Source: Algibacter sp045066735 (GTDB taxonomy: Bacteria > Bacteroidota > Bacteroidia > Flavobacteriales > Flavobacteriaceae). Taken from it: a stretch of 64,000 nucleotides of DNA. The number at the start of each line of letters is the position of its first letter. Position 1 is the stretch's first letter. Of this stretch, positions 26,801 to 35,711 are shown piece by piece. The DNA lies in NCBI RefSeq assembly GCF_045066735.1, contig NZ_JBISHH010000002.1, positions 103,867-167,866 of the forward strand, in the 5' to 3' direction. Below the pieces are notes generated by a model that was not told the origin of the DNA, did not search any database, and was given only the letters and a program-made list of their open reading frames with translations. Both the position numbers and the translations under genes were made by a program.

Positions 26801-29800
26801 AGATAAATTTAATGATATTGATAAGATTGAAGATTACGAAAAGAAAAACTCGTTAGAAAGAGAGAAAAAAGAGTTTACGAGTTTTTATAAACATATTTTA
26901 CCCATCTTTCAATTAAATACAAATTTTGTTTCTAAAAAAATTACCGTTGAAGAGGCAGATATTACGTTTAAGAATATTTGTGAGTCTTTTTCTGGAGATT
27001 ATAGTTTTAGGTACGAAAACGGACATAGTTATAAAGAGAAAGTAAATTATTTTGCTAGTCTTCTAGCAAACTTTGCAGTAAAAATTAACAATAATGATTT
27101 AATAGATATTCTTGTTAGATCCTTAGATAGTAACGCAAGTAAAATTGCGATGAGATTTTGGATTGTTGAAGAAACAATTCACGAAAAAGCTTTCTTGAAT
27201 AAAAATCTCAAAATACTAAGTGAAATTGATGAATTGATTAAAACTGGTTCAAACCCTTCATCACAAAGAATAGAAAGTTATATAAAATGTGCTTTATTAA
27301 GCCGAAAAATAGACTTTAATTCTGGTAAGTATTACTTCAATGAAGCTATAAATGCAACAGAAGAAATTGATTTTGAAGCATTCTCTAAAATCAGTTGTTT
27401 GTCAGATTTAGCAAAGATAGGTTTTGAAAAAATAGATCCTAAACTTGCCCATGAGTATGCTAGGTTTGCAGAATATAGTGATTACATGTTAGAAGGTTAT
27501 GATAAAAAGCATTTCCCTTATAAGAATGCTTTGTTTGGAATTGCAGATATTAATTTTAACTCAATGTTTACGACAGCGTCTAGATGGCATCATAGAGGTG
27601 TAATTAGTTTGTCTAAATATATTGTAGCTATTTTAAAATTTTCTCTTAAGAAAGGTAAGATTAATCATGTTGTAGCAGGTTCGTTAATTCCAATGTATCA
27701 GTATAAATATTTTACAGATGAATCGATTGAACTTTATGATATGATTTTAACTAAATACGATGAATCAAAAGACTTAATTGGTAAAACTAAATTTGTTGAA
27801 ATAATTTATAGAGATTGCTTACTTCATAAAAATAAAAGTACGTTAAATCATATTTATAATGCAATTAAGTCAGGCGCGTTTGTTGAAATGCAAATAATCC
27901 AAAAAATTGAAGCGTACTTAAACTTTAGAGAAACAGTTGAAAAAGAAAAAGAAAGCACATATTCTAATGATTTTGATAAAGAAAAATTTGTCCATGAGAT
28001 AGACCTTAATGGTATTGGTATAAGTTCAACAAGAGACCTGGAAAAAGCTATTAGCACTATAATTGAAAATAACGACAGTTATTCTAACAGATGGAAAATA
28101 GATAATTTTTTGACTGAGATAAAAAATATATGTCAGCCTAAGGATTATACAAATCAATTGGATGCTATTGTGGATATAGACTCGGAGCTTTTAAGTTTTT
28201 ATTCATTTGAAGATGCTATCAGAGAGCGATTAGAGGAATGGAGTTTTTATCCCTCTTTAAAACAATGGAAAAAAGAGAAATTTAGGTATGTTATTTTAGC
28301 TTGGTTTGAAAATTTTGATTATGGTAATTCTCTTAGTATCGGTAAGTTGTTAGAATTTGCTAAAATGTTTGATTTTAACGAAACTCAATTAGGAGAAATT
28401 ATTTTTGAAATTTTACCAGAAAAGATAGAAGTATTAACAGATGAATCTATATATAGCGTATTTTTCTTAATTAAAAATAGACTCACTATAAAAGATAATA
28501 CCGAAATTTTCAATTGGGTTTTAAATAGATGGAATAAAAACATAAAGTTTGATTTTAGAGATGGCTTATGGACTGATAAGTTACTTCCACCATCAGATAC
28601 TGATGAAGCTATTGCAAATATTTTACGATTGTATTTAGGACTTCCAGATAAAGAACTAAGATGGGAAGCAATTCATAGCATAAGGAATCTTGTTAACCTT
28701 GGTGATAAAAGTATTCTTAAATATCTAATTAAAGCTCAAAATGAAACCAATTGTAGTCCATTTCAGAATGAGGAATACATTTTTTATTGGATTTCTGCCA
28801 AATTATATCTTTGGATTGCAATAGATAGAATAAGTGCCGAAGTACCTGAAAAGCTTGTGGACTTAAAAGAACTTTTTATCAAAGAACTTCAAAATGAAGA
28901 ATTACCACATGTGTTAATTAATTTTTTCATTAAAAGAGTCTGCCAGAACTTATTAAAATATAATGATAAGATTTACAATAAAGAAGAACAAGAAATAATT
29001 GAAAATGCCTTAGTAAGTAAATTTGATAAAGTAAAAGAAGAATCATATTCAAGAAAGCAAAGAAGATATAACTCAACTTCAGATAAAAGTTGGAGGTTTG
29101 ATTTTGATGGTATGGATGTATTACCTTATTGGTATAGTAATCTTGGAGACATTTTTAATTTGTCTGAATATGATGTCGCAGACATAGCTGATAAATATAT
29201 TGTAGAAAAATGGGGGTATACTGGCGATATAAATAAAGATGATTACACTCGAAATTACGATTGGGGATTAAGGGATAAGAGAAAAGGAAGCAATCCACAA
29301 GTTGAAAGTTTAGATACCTATTTTGAATACCATGCTATGTTTTGTGCTGCAAATGTGTTGTTGGAGAAAGAACCTCAATTAAAAAAATATGATGATGATG
29401 ATTATAATGACTGGGGTTCTTGGGAATATTGGCTCAAATCAAAAGCCATTACTTGGAATGATTTTTGGGCTTCAGATTTGCGAGACCCATTACCTTTATT
29501 AAACAAATTTTGGGAAAATGAATATGATAAATTTGATAAAAAATGGAGAGATGTAATTCATGAAGAGAAATTTGATAACGAAATAGGTTTTTCAGAATTT
29601 TATAATGAAAGATTTATAATACCTCATGGTGGATTTACTCGCTATATTGGAGATAATAGTGAATCCGTTTATATTCGTTCAGCCTTGGTCTCGATTAAAG
29701 GGTCAGAAGCACTACTAAGAGCTTTTCAAACAGCAGAAAACCAACACGATTATGCAATCCCTATAGAAAGCGATGGAGAGCGTTTTGAAATTAATAATTG

Positions 29801-30269
29801 TGGTCTAATTTATAAAAGCTGGCTGAAAGTTAATGACACAGAATATGATGGATTAGATAAGCATGATTTTCTAGCAAAAAAAACAGGTAAAAGTATTATC
29901 ACATTTGGAACTGGAATACAAGAATTTTTCAAAATCGAATTTAGTAATGATTTGAAGGCCGCTCAGCTAAATGATAATAAAGTGTCTTCATTCGAATTTT
30001 GGGATGAAACGAGTGATAGTAGATATAGAGATATTAAAAATGTAGAGAGTTCTGGCGAAATATTCAAAGTTGATATTGACTTCATATTAGAAATTTTGAA
30101 AACGGAGAATATGAATATGATTATAAAGTGCCAAATAACTAAACAACTCAAGGAAAGTCAATATTGGAGTGATAACAGTGAGCAGCCTTGGGAACATACT
30201 AAAATTTATTTATTAAAATCAGATGGAACAGTTAAAACACTCAGAGGAAGAAATTTTAAAGTTAGGTAA
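23808..30269 (+). CDS. Giant nuclease-STAND NTPase, putative Avs-like anti-phage protein
   Basis: A 2153-residue protein. N-terminus (about 10-230): a nuclease-like domain with SSAGDDFHILW, Glu47, Asp68 (GVDLSEYYGG) and QLK at 88-90, the D-(E/Q)xK arrangement of PD-(D/E)XK/Cap4-like enzymes. Middle: a STAND/NACHT ATPase with P-loop GGAGIGKST (from residue 322), Walker B TIIIDAAD (Asp426), the VTTRTHR sensor and a winged-helix part near LPRPVPINYLAEIL. The last 1500 residues are mostly helical repeats, the usual sensor half of such proteins, ending in a Trp/Asp-rich region. By analogy with Avs proteins it could bind a phage protein, oligomerise and cut DNA. The assignment to an Avs type is inference. 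A partner ORF overlaps its 3' end. Confidence 0.8.
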   Translation: MGKEHIKQVPDADLSSAGDDFHILWTIKKSLELLNFDDSGIRAINIEGVELSESEQLDPTGKNLLGVDLSEYYGGDNYIEAEKVVISQLKYSTLRSGKNYTIGELYRGKKSKSTEGSLVHRLADIFKLYLDEFGRDSVLKKVHIKLVTNRNFNAKHLKSINGIKTYLLKKKGKVSFNKVLKDNPENSNSLKKLFAASRLKVTEFTDFIRLLDLGDCGVDSRLNLKIQLYKDIPRTTYNSKIQYNQLRELVFDKMMPEARSRRKITIIDVIANLGFNDGSIENLFPVSQSLEDNKNSVLREQLESINSEINANTDFLPICIHGGAGIGKSTIIQQIQKNLPDNNECLTFDCYGSGSYQNAEDNRHLHKNALTHISNDLAKKIGTDFLITHFPLQSDVYVKEFKKRIVHAVEIIKQRDVNATLTIIIDAADNSITAANNNGEKSFVQDILNMDIPSGCNLIVTTRTHRKESLKLPEDYIDIELEPFSLEETTQFIKKYFPEISDTEISEFRKYTNGIPRAQFYSIDLKKKGIKEVINFLKPNGKTVELLILDKIKEAKKKVSNKEKIIIDDFFSLLIGLPRPVPINYLAEILDVSQSFLLDISSEIWTGLIFENNSFEFRDEDFENYIRDNYSLSQERLTQITEVFLKNAENDSYASVNLGNLLFQSEQNQLLKDIVLERKFLLLPEDPIKNRATYISRTRLAMKMANNFDDNLTYFKLIFIAAEEAKKDKALTALLIDYPDLVSEFGDDTSLNKLKLNSDEKSWAGSFHMKLAGVYSRETENHKAALKHLRTAKEWLNWRSDSVKKDDLHKYPISSKDIAYYTEAILRLVGVDEALSSINRWTPREVRLSGGNYLIESLFLFSNKTEINKWFKIETLRIDAKIFVITKSCKHRMHQDFELKMITSEIEKVLSRKVIKFNIKFRHILVDFCEILISNNIDKSLVNSILKHIKFELPKYIPSFYRRHGSDDDADKINLFLKIKSLKAFLDDELLSVESLLPDKFNDIDKIEDYEKKNSLEREKKEFTSFYKHILPIFQLNTNFVSKKITVEEADITFKNICESFSGDYSFRYENGHSYKEKVNYFASLLANFAVKINNNDLIDILVRSLDSNASKIAMRFWIVEETIHEKAFLNKNLKILSEIDELIKTGSNPSSQRIESYIKCALLSRKIDFNSGKYYFNEAINATEEIDFEAFSKISCLSDLAKIGFEKIDPKLAHEYARFAEYSDYMLEGYDKKHFPYKNALFGIADINFNSMFTTASRWHHRGVISLSKYIVAILKFSLKKGKINHVVAGSLIPMYQYKYFTDESIELYDMILTKYDESKDLIGKTKFVEIIYRDCLLHKNKSTLNHIYNAIKSGAFVEMQIIQKIEAYLNFRETVEKEKESTYSNDFDKEKFVHEIDLNGIGISSTRDLEKAISTIIENNDSYSNRWKIDNFLTEIKNICQPKDYTNQLDAIVDIDSELLSFYSFEDAIRERLEEWSFYPSLKQWKKEKFRYVILAWFENFDYGNSLSIGKLLEFAKMFDFNETQLGEIIFEILPEKIEVLTDESIYSVFFLIKNRLTIKDNTEIFNWVLNRWNKNIKFDFRDGLWTDKLLPPSDTDEAIANILRLYLGLPDKELRWEAIHSIRNLVNLGDKSILKYLIKAQNETNCSPFQNEEYIFYWISAKLYLWIAIDRISAEVPEKLVDLKELFIKELQNEELPHVLINFFIKRVCQNLLKYNDKIYNKEEQEIIENALVSKFDKVKEESYSRKQRRYNSTSDKSWRFDFDGMDVLPYWYSNLGDIFNLSEYDVADIADKYIVEKWGYTGDINKDDYTRNYDWGLRDKRKGSNPQVESLDTYFEYHAMFCAANVLLEKEPQLKKYDDDDYNDWGSWEYWLKSKAITWNDFWASDLRDPLPLLNKFWENEYDKFDKKWRDVIHEEKFDNEIGFSEFYNERFIIPHGGFTRYIGDNSESVYIRSALVSIKGSEALLRAFQTAENQHDYAIPIESDGERFEINNCGLIYKSWLKVNDTEYDGLDKHDFLAKKTGKSIITFGTGIQEFFKIEFSNDLKAAQLNDNKVSSFEFWDETSDSRYRDIKNVESSGEIFKVDIDFILEILKTENMNMIIKCQITKQLKESQYWSDNSEQPWEHTKIYLLKSDGTVKTLRGRNFKVR

Positions 30270-30906
30270 AAAACTAATAGCTGAATTAGAACTTGTCTAT
30301 ACAGTAAATACATTAGCTCGATGGATGGGGCACTATCTAGTTGAATTAATGAATAATATAGATAAATGTGAGTCAAAACAAGAAAAAAGTGAGCTTCAGA
30401 AGGAGTGTTGTAATGTAATATTAGAAATATGGGAAAAAAGAGAACGAATACCAATTGAGAAACCTACGGAAAAGTTAAAACCAATAATTGATGTTCTATC
30501 ATTACTCAAAAAAAACGAGCATCCTTTTATTCGTCATAGATTTTTGGGAAATAATAATGGTTTAAGAAATAAAAATTCAAATTGGCTTAGCTTTCTGGAA
30601 ATTGTGAAAAATAATTCAGAAAGAATCTATCGCAAATCAATAATTTCAATGATTAGTGAAGAGCTTTTGGAAAAAGATAAAGAATGGATTGAGAAACATG
30701 GTAGTTTTTTATCTGATGACGAAAAGAGCGTTGTAGAGTATTTAGATTCAATAAAGGAAATTACAATTTCTTTTAGCAATGATTCAGAAAAAGAGATTAC
30801 TGAAAATGAAAAAATAGAAAATTTATTTATTGATTTAGAGGAGCAGCTAGATGAACAAAAAGAAGAATTGTTGAGATTAAAAAAGCAAGTACTTAATAAT
30901 TTATAA
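30223..30906 (+). CDS. 227-residue helical partner of the STAND NTPase
   Basis: The gene overlaps the STAND gene by 47 bp in another frame, which implies coupled translation. The product is soluble and helical, with a core TVNTLARWMGHYLVELMNNI and a C-terminal coiled coil (IDLEEQLDEQKEELLRLKKQ). I recall similar small helical proteins beside large NTPases in defence islands but cannot name the family. It probably acts as a subunit or modulator of the upstream ATPase. I use the ATG at 30223; the next in-frame ATG lies about 100 bp further and would cut off the first helix. Confidence 0.65.
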   Translation: MEQLKHSEEEILKLGKKLIAELELVYTVNTLARWMGHYLVELMNNIDKCESKQEKSELQKECCNVILEIWEKRERIPIEKPTEKLKPIIDVLSLLKKNEHPFIRHRFLGNNNGLRNKNSNWLSFLEIVKNNSERIYRKSIISMISEELLEKDKEWIEKHGSFLSDDEKSVVEYLDSIKEITISFSNDSEKEITENEKIENLFIDLEEQLDEQKEELLRLKKQVLNNL

Positions 30907-30956
30907 AAAAAAGGATAATAGAATATATCCTTTTAAATAAAACATAAATTGAAACG

Positions 30957-31671
30957 ATGCAAGAGATTACTTTCATTAATTTATCCAAAGAAAAATCAAA
31001 AGGTTTACATCTTCATATTTTTGAAAATGCAAAACAGTTAAAGTTTGATTCTTCAATATTAGCACATGTAAATAAATCATATAGTAGCGCAAGTTCATTA
31101 CTTATTTTGAGTTCTGAAGAAATAATTAAAGCTATACTGGTATTTTTACATGCTAATGGGTATAGAGTTTATTTGCTTAAAGATGCTAAAGGCTTTTTTA
31201 AAAACCATGAAATAAGGCATTCGCTTCAAATGCTTATTGAAACTGGAATGTCTCTATTTGAAACAATTGATAAGTGGGAAAATAGAAAAATAAATAAGCA
31301 AATTCCGAACACCCAAAAGAAATGGCTTAATAATACATTACAATTTTTATCTGACTCAGCATTTGTGTTATCAAATGTTAGTACTGTAATGAATAGGATT
31401 GAAGTCATTAAAAAATGCAGGGTTTTATGTAGATTACAAGAATGAAATATTAATTCCGCAAAAAATTGTGGTAAAAGAAAACTACGACTCTATTTTGGAA
31501 ACTTCCAATCGGCTGATTATATTTTATAAACAATTAAGAATTTTATTTCATCCCTCAATCACAAGGCATTTGTCAAATGATAAGATTGAGGAAATAAAAA
31601 ATGGTTTGCATGTTTTTATAAATGATACATTAAAAGACTTTTCTTTTAAAGAGATAAATAAAATCAAGTAA
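30957..31671 (+). pseudogene. AbiV-family abortive infection protein, frameshifted at a poly-A run
   Basis: The first frame (162 residues, 30957-31445) has the AbiV pattern: an N-terminal helical segment, SSASSLLILSSEEIIKAIL, and FKNHEIRHSL. After RIEVIKK it derails to CRVLCRLQE-stop. A second frame (31399-31671) carries KNAGFYVDYKNEILIPQ, the expected continuation, down to EEIKNGLHVFINDTLKDF. The switch falls on six A residues at 31410-31415. Removing one A gives a continuous protein of about 237 residues, the normal AbiV size. AbiV of Lactococcus blocks phage translation through interaction with SaV. Here the gene is inactivated, phase-variable, or affected by an assembly error. Its end overlaps the opposite-strand EEP gene by 8 bp. 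Confidence 0.72.
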
Positions 31672-32782
31672 ATAAATTCCCCCAAACCAAAGGATGCTCG
31701 CTAGCTTCCACACTTTTATTAGTTACAGACTTATAAGTAGACCATTGCGGACGTTTATTAGGCCACATAGCTTTTCTGTTTAGTCCGCTATCGGTCATTT
31801 TATTAAATAGAGCAGGAGAGAGGAACATAAAATCTTTCTGTTTGATATTAACACCTTTTCTGTAAGCGCCTAGTCTAAAATAATTAGCATCGTCCTTTTT
31901 GTCCATATCTACTTCAAAAGATAAATGCTTGGTAATGTCTTTTAAGGCGGTATTCTTGCTTATAGGAGAAAGAGAATCGCAATAAGATGGCGCGTTGAAT
32001 GTACCTGCGATAATAACGTTGGTTTTACCTTGGCTTATTAGGTTGTTGTAAACTTCTGTGATTTTGAAGATTTGATTTTTTCTAATACTATCAGACTCAT
32101 CATGGTTTTTGGTACGTTTTTGTAAATAGGTATTTAGCAACCATAGTTTTTCTTTCGATGGAGTAGTGATTTCGTACTCTATAAGGCTTTTACCATCGTC
32201 ATTAATTTCCGTATTTATGTTATGTGTTCTTACGGCCTCTAGAATGTAGTCTTTTCTTAGAAGTATTCCCATTTCTAAACTTGTCATATCATTACCTTGG
32301 ATAACAAAGGAATATTCGAATGGTTTACAGTTAAATTGAGGTAGAATAAGTTGATTAAAATCTTCTAAAGATGCTCTGTCTTCAATTTCTTGTAATAGAA
32401 GAATGTCCGGGTTTACATCGGCAATAACTTGGGCTTTATGTTTTGTAGCATGGGGTTGAATTGGGATGGTTTGAAGTTCTATCCAACCGTTCCAATTTGT
32501 GAGATCACTAGCTTTATTTTCAATAGAATGACTGATTCCTTTCATATACAAAAAGCCTGCTTTTCTGCGTAAAACAGCATAGGGTCTAGCACTGGATTTT
32601 TCGAAACCAATTAAAAATGATAATTCTCTAATACGATCTTGTTGACTTGGTGTTTTTGAAGGTTGAAGCATGAGCATGTCTAGTTCTGTTATCCAATCTG
32701 TAAATACTTTGCCAACCGGTTTTTCTAAAAGGCTTTTATCTCTATGGAATAAGTTCTGGATGTTGAATGTTGCTATTTTCAT
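31664..32782 (-). CDS. Endonuclease/exonuclease/phosphatase (EEP) family protein with altered active site
   Basis: A 372-residue EEP-fold protein: MKIATFNIQNLF (Asn ligand), LLQEIED (catalytic Glu), LNTYLQKR, and a C-terminal SEHPLVWGN. Normal EEP nucleases have GDFN and SDH; here the matching places read AGTFNAP and SEH, so two acidic ligands are changed (Asp to Thr, Asp to Glu). A similar protein is, as far as I recall, a regular member of flavobacterial conjugative elements, following the replication genes on the same strand. It may act on DNA or be a non-catalytic variant. It lies 41 bp after the DnaC-like gene. Confidence 0.75.
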   Translation of the reverse strand: MKIATFNIQNLFHRDKSLLEKPVGKVFTDWITELDMLMLQPSKTPSQQDRIRELSFLIGFEKSSARPYAVLRRKAGFLYMKGISHSIENKASDLTNWNGWIELQTIPIQPHATKHKAQVIADVNPDILLLQEIEDRASLEDFNQLILPQFNCKPFEYSFVIQGNDMTSLEMGILLRKDYILEAVRTHNINTEINDDGKSLIEYEITTPSKEKLWLLNTYLQKRTKNHDESDSIRKNQIFKITEVYNNLISQGKTNVIIAGTFNAPSYCDSLSPISKNTALKDITKHLSFEVDMDKKDDANYFRLGAYRKGVNIKQKDFMFLSPALFNKMTDSGLNRKAMWPNKRPQWSTYKSVTNKSVEASEHPLVWGNLFT

Positions 32783-32823
32783 TGTAGTTAAGTTTATTTT
32801 GTTTCCATGAAACTGGAAATCGG

Positions 32824-33480
32824 TTATTTTCGTTTATCGTTAGCATTTTTATCAAATGCTATAAGGTTGAATAGTTGTCGCATTCTACTTCTTACTCGGT
32901 TGCCGTATAAATCTTCTAATTCCTGGGCGTTTAAATTTGTAGTAGCATGTGTTTTTATGGCATGGTTTAAAAAAAACTCGTGACGTGATAGTAATATTTC
33001 GCCCATGGTATTACAATCTTTCCCAAAGTATCTGCCCATGGGTTCTACGCCCAAATCGTCAAAGCAAAAAAACTGAGTATTACCATAGTCTTCGATTATT
33101 TTATACCCAACATGATTAAAGCCAAATACAATATTCCGACAAGGAATAACAATGTATGGGCGTTGTAAGGGAACAATAAACTTTAAAAGCCTCATTAGAC
33201 TTGTTTTTCCACAGCCTACAGGTCCAGAAAGTAAAATGCCTTTATTGGGATCTATACCATCGCGTTCACAGTTTTCGTAATCTTTAATGATATAATTACA
33301 TAGTTTTAAAATGACTTCATGGTCTTCATCATAGATTTTAAAGTGTTTTCCAAATAGCAGCTTACCTTTGGCGTTGAGGTAAACAAGGATTTTTTTGAAA
33401 TTATAATGTACAGACGTTCCGTTGAATGTCCCTATTGAGAATTCAACGCCACCTTCGTTTATTTTAGAGGGGTTGGTCAT
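32824..33480 (-). CDS. DnaC-like P-loop ATPase of a conjugative element
   Basis: A 218-residue AAA+ ATPase related to the DnaC/IstB helicase-loader group. Walker A is LLSGPVGCGKTSLMRLL and Walker B is FFCFDDLGVEP. The later SRHEFFLNHAIKTHATTNL resembles the sensor segment, and RVRSRMRQLFN is an arginine-finger-like end. It probably helps load a replicative helicase when the excised element replicates. Its start overlaps the upstream replication-protein gene by 17 bp. Confidence 0.8.
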   Translation of the reverse strand: MTNPSKINEGGVEFSIGTFNGTSVHYNFKKILVYLNAKGKLLFGKHFKIYDEDHEVILKLCNYIIKDYENCERDGIDPNKGILLSGPVGCGKTSLMRLLKFIVPLQRPYIVIPCRNIVFGFNHVGYKIIEDYGNTQFFCFDDLGVEPMGRYFGKDCNTMGEILLSRHEFFLNHAIKTHATTNLNAQELEDLYGNRVRSRMRQLFNLIAFDKNANDKRK

Positions 33481-34105
33481 AATTCTTTATTTTACTGGTT
33501 TTAAGGTTGTCTTTGTTTTGAGACAGTTGGTTTATATGTTTTGGAGTTTTTAATATCCAATTACTAGCACTTGCTTGCCAATCCACTATTTTTATTTTAC
33601 CACCAATTTTCCATCCAATGGATTGATAGTGGTTATAAAATTTTTCAGCTTCTAATTTTGGCCATTTTTTGTCTATAAAAAAATTAATAACTTCAATTTT
33701 GTTTTTTGGAAGCTCTTGTTTATTATAGTTTTCTATTTGTTTAGTACTGTTTGTATTAGAGACTAAGGCTTGTTCTACGCTAGTTTTAAACTCGTTTATT
33801 ACCTGTTTACTAGTTGTACCTAAATTGAGCATCTTTATCTGGCTGCCTTTGTATGGATTATGGGAAGGCATGTATTTGATAAATTTCCAGTCATTTAAAT
33901 GTGTTATGCACCTGTGGTAGGTGGCTTTAGAACCAATTTTAGAAAGTTTCATTACTTCTTGTCGATTTATATAAAAACTTTCAGGAAATTTATAAATATT
34001 CCAAAAATGGAAAAGTGCCATGTATAAACTTATATGAGTTGGGTTTAACCTAGAGTCGTCATGAAACTTTTGAAAACACGCATTAAGATGTTTTATGTAG
34101 TTCAT
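33464..34105 (-). CDS. Winged-helix replication/partner protein (DnaD-like C-terminus)
   Basis: A 213-residue protein. The N-terminal half looks like a winged-helix domain (THISLYMALFHFWN ... INRQEVMKLSKIGSKATYHR). The C-terminus carries FYNHYQSIGWKIGGKIKIVD plus WQASASNWIL, a motif found in phage replisome-organiser and DnaD-type proteins. Between them is a polar linker. With the DnaC-like ATPase it forms the likely replication pair of the conjugative transposon: initiator or organiser plus loader. It starts 5 bp after the HTH gene. Confidence 0.7.
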   Translation of the reverse strand: MNYIKHLNACFQKFHDDSRLNPTHISLYMALFHFWNIYKFPESFYINRQEVMKLSKIGSKATYHRCITHLNDWKFIKYMPSHNPYKGSQIKMLNLGTTSKQVINEFKTSVEQALVSNTNSTKQIENYNKQELPKNKIEVINFFIDKKWPKLEAEKFYNHYQSIGWKIGGKIKIVDWQASASNWILKTPKHINQLSQNKDNLKTSKIKNYDQPL

Positions 34106-34110
34106 ACATT

Positions 34111-34392
34111 TTATTGGATTTTGTGAGGCATTCTATTTGCGTGCATTACTTTTTGTATTTCGTCTGCATCATAAAAGATAATTCCTCCCATTTTAGTAAA
34201 AGGTAATGTGCCATTGGTTCGAAGGTTTTGTAAGGTGCCGGGGCTAATTTTTAAGAGTTTCATAACTTCAGAAGATTTTAGGTATTTCTTTAGACTCCCA
34301 TTGTTATGTTTAAGAAGTAGTTTTTTTATGTCTTCAATAAGTTCTGTTTTGAAATCTCGAAGATCGTCTGTTGTGATAATGCTTGTTGCCAT
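34111..34392 (-). CDS. Excisionase-like helix-turn-helix protein
   Basis: A 93-residue MerR/excisionase-type DNA-binding protein: SSEVMKLLKISPGTLQNLR, then GTLPFTKMGGIIFYDADEI, which is the HTH_17 pattern. Proteins of this kind in Bacteroidota conjugative transposons regulate or assist excision. It is first of a four-gene minus-strand set (HTH, replication protein, DnaC-like, EEP). The 264 bp upstream, towards rteC, contain no gene; they should contain the promoter. Confidence 0.82.
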   Translation of the reverse strand: MATSIITTDDLRDFKTELIEDIKKLLLKHNNGSLKKYLKSSEVMKLLKISPGTLQNLRTNGTLPFTKMGGIIFYDADEIQKVMHANRMPHKIQ

Positions 34393-34656
34393 AATAAATT
34401 GATTTAAGTGAATTTTTTGTTTAAGAAAGCGACATGCCTTTTAATTCACAATAGTATTGTTTGACTTTCATTTCACAAAATTGATGAGGTTTGCCTTGTT
34501 TTTATCACTATTTAATCGTAGTCCGGGGGAAATTTAACATCTTGAAGATTGATGCTATTTAAGTAGGTTTGAAGACGGGGTTTATGGATACTGCTGGAGA
34601 AATTGTTCAATAATTGGTATGATGATATAAAGCAGGAGGTTTACCGTACTACGGGA

Positions 34657-35472
34657 TTATTCATCCATTTTATTCATGTGGGTTATAAGACCTGTAGAGA
34701 GATCATCTAAAAATTTAGTACGACTATTTTTTCGAGCTTTAATTTCTGAAAAGGTTTTGTAGAAATTACCCAATTCAAATTGGAAGAGGTTTTGTAAAGA
34801 GTCTGCTATTTCTTTTAAATCACTATTTCCGTTATTTATAACTCGGTTGCAATGCAAAGCGTAGATGAGCTCTGTTAAAGCTGTTTTGTTTGCTGTCCAC
34901 TTTAAATCATTTTGATAATTATTGAAATTATTGAGTTTGTTCAATCTATTTTGAAGGTAATTAATCAATAATTTATAAGCTTTGTATTTACCCAAGAGCA
35001 TATCGCGAGCAGTGCAAAAATCAGGATCTTGAAAATAGAATTTTGTTGATGTTATAGGTATGTTATCCAAATAAATTCTGGTATAATATTGTACATCAAA
35101 ATGAGATTGTTGTGATTCTATATAATGCCCAAAATCTATATTATATAAAAAGAAGCGATTAAGCTTTTTAAGCTTATGTGTAATATATTTTTTTTGAGAC
35201 TCTTTGTTGGCTTTAGGAAATTGAATTTCAAAAGAACGTATTTCTGTGTAATAAATAAGATGAGTGAGTGGTATTTGTTTTACTTGTTTAAAGAATTGAA
35301 TTTCTTCATGTTCAGATTTAAAACCTCTCTTTATTATTTGCTTTTTAAAAGTGCATAGGAGGTTTCGACAAAGTATTATGGATTTATTTGAAACAGCGAT
35401 AGGTTCATGGTAGTTATTTTTAATATCTCCAAGACTATTTAAGAAAGTATCAATTTTCAATTTAAAATCCAT
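34657..35472 (-). CDS. rteC: RteC-family regulator of conjugative transposon excision
   Basis: A 271-residue protein with the RteC pattern: helical N-terminus, LTHLIYYTEIRSFEIQFP, HKLKKLNRFFLYNIDFGHYI, YYTRIYLDNIPITS, FCTARDMLLGKYKAYKLLINYL, and an HTH-like end LTELIYALHCNRVINNGNSD. RteC activates excision genes in CTnDOT-type elements, so its presence supports the view that 18134-35472 derives from one conjugative transposon. No rteA/rteB two-component pair is seen. Two perfect inverted repeats lie upstream (35510-35529 and 35563-35582). Confidence 0.85.
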   Translation of the reverse strand: MDFKLKIDTFLNSLGDIKNNYHEPIAVSNKSIILCRNLLCTFKKQIIKRGFKSEHEEIQFFKQVKQIPLTHLIYYTEIRSFEIQFPKANKESQKKYITHKLKKLNRFFLYNIDFGHYIESQQSHFDVQYYTRIYLDNIPITSTKFYFQDPDFCTARDMLLGKYKAYKLLINYLQNRLNKLNNFNNYQNDLKWTANKTALTELIYALHCNRVINNGNSDLKEIADSLQNLFQFELGNFYKTFSEIKARKNSRTKFLDDLSTGLITHMNKMDE

Positions 35473-35509
35473 TGTTTCCTTTTATATGAAATAGGAGTAA
35501 CAGACGTTT

Positions 35510-35582
35510 AGATTACTTAGTTGTAATCTTTAATCTAGAAAAGAAATAATGGTTTGGTTAGTAAAGTTCTACATAGAACTTT
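35510..35582. promoter_or_regulatory. Two perfect inverted repeats upstream of rteC
   Basis: AGATTAC-6-GTAATCT occupies 35510-35529 and AAAGTTCTA-2-TAGAACTTT occupies 35563-35582. Both lie in the 239-bp gap between rteC and the LuxR-type gene and could be operators or transcript hairpins. The remaining gap is AT-rich and shows nothing else. Confidence 0.45.
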
Positions 35583-35711
35583 TATGGAGTTCCTATTTCC
35601 GTGATGACAAATATAATCTATGAATTTAATTTTCTCTTTTTTAACTGTGTATATTTTGCGTATTTGAAATGTGAATTTACTACGCACATATTGAAATAGG
35701 TGATGTTTAGT

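Noticed and set aside
31410..31415. Programmed ribosomal frameshift in the AbiV gene
   Set aside because: The needed shift is +1 (or -2), and the run lacks a standard -1 slippery heptamer arrangement for that outcome. Mutation, slippage or read error is more likely.
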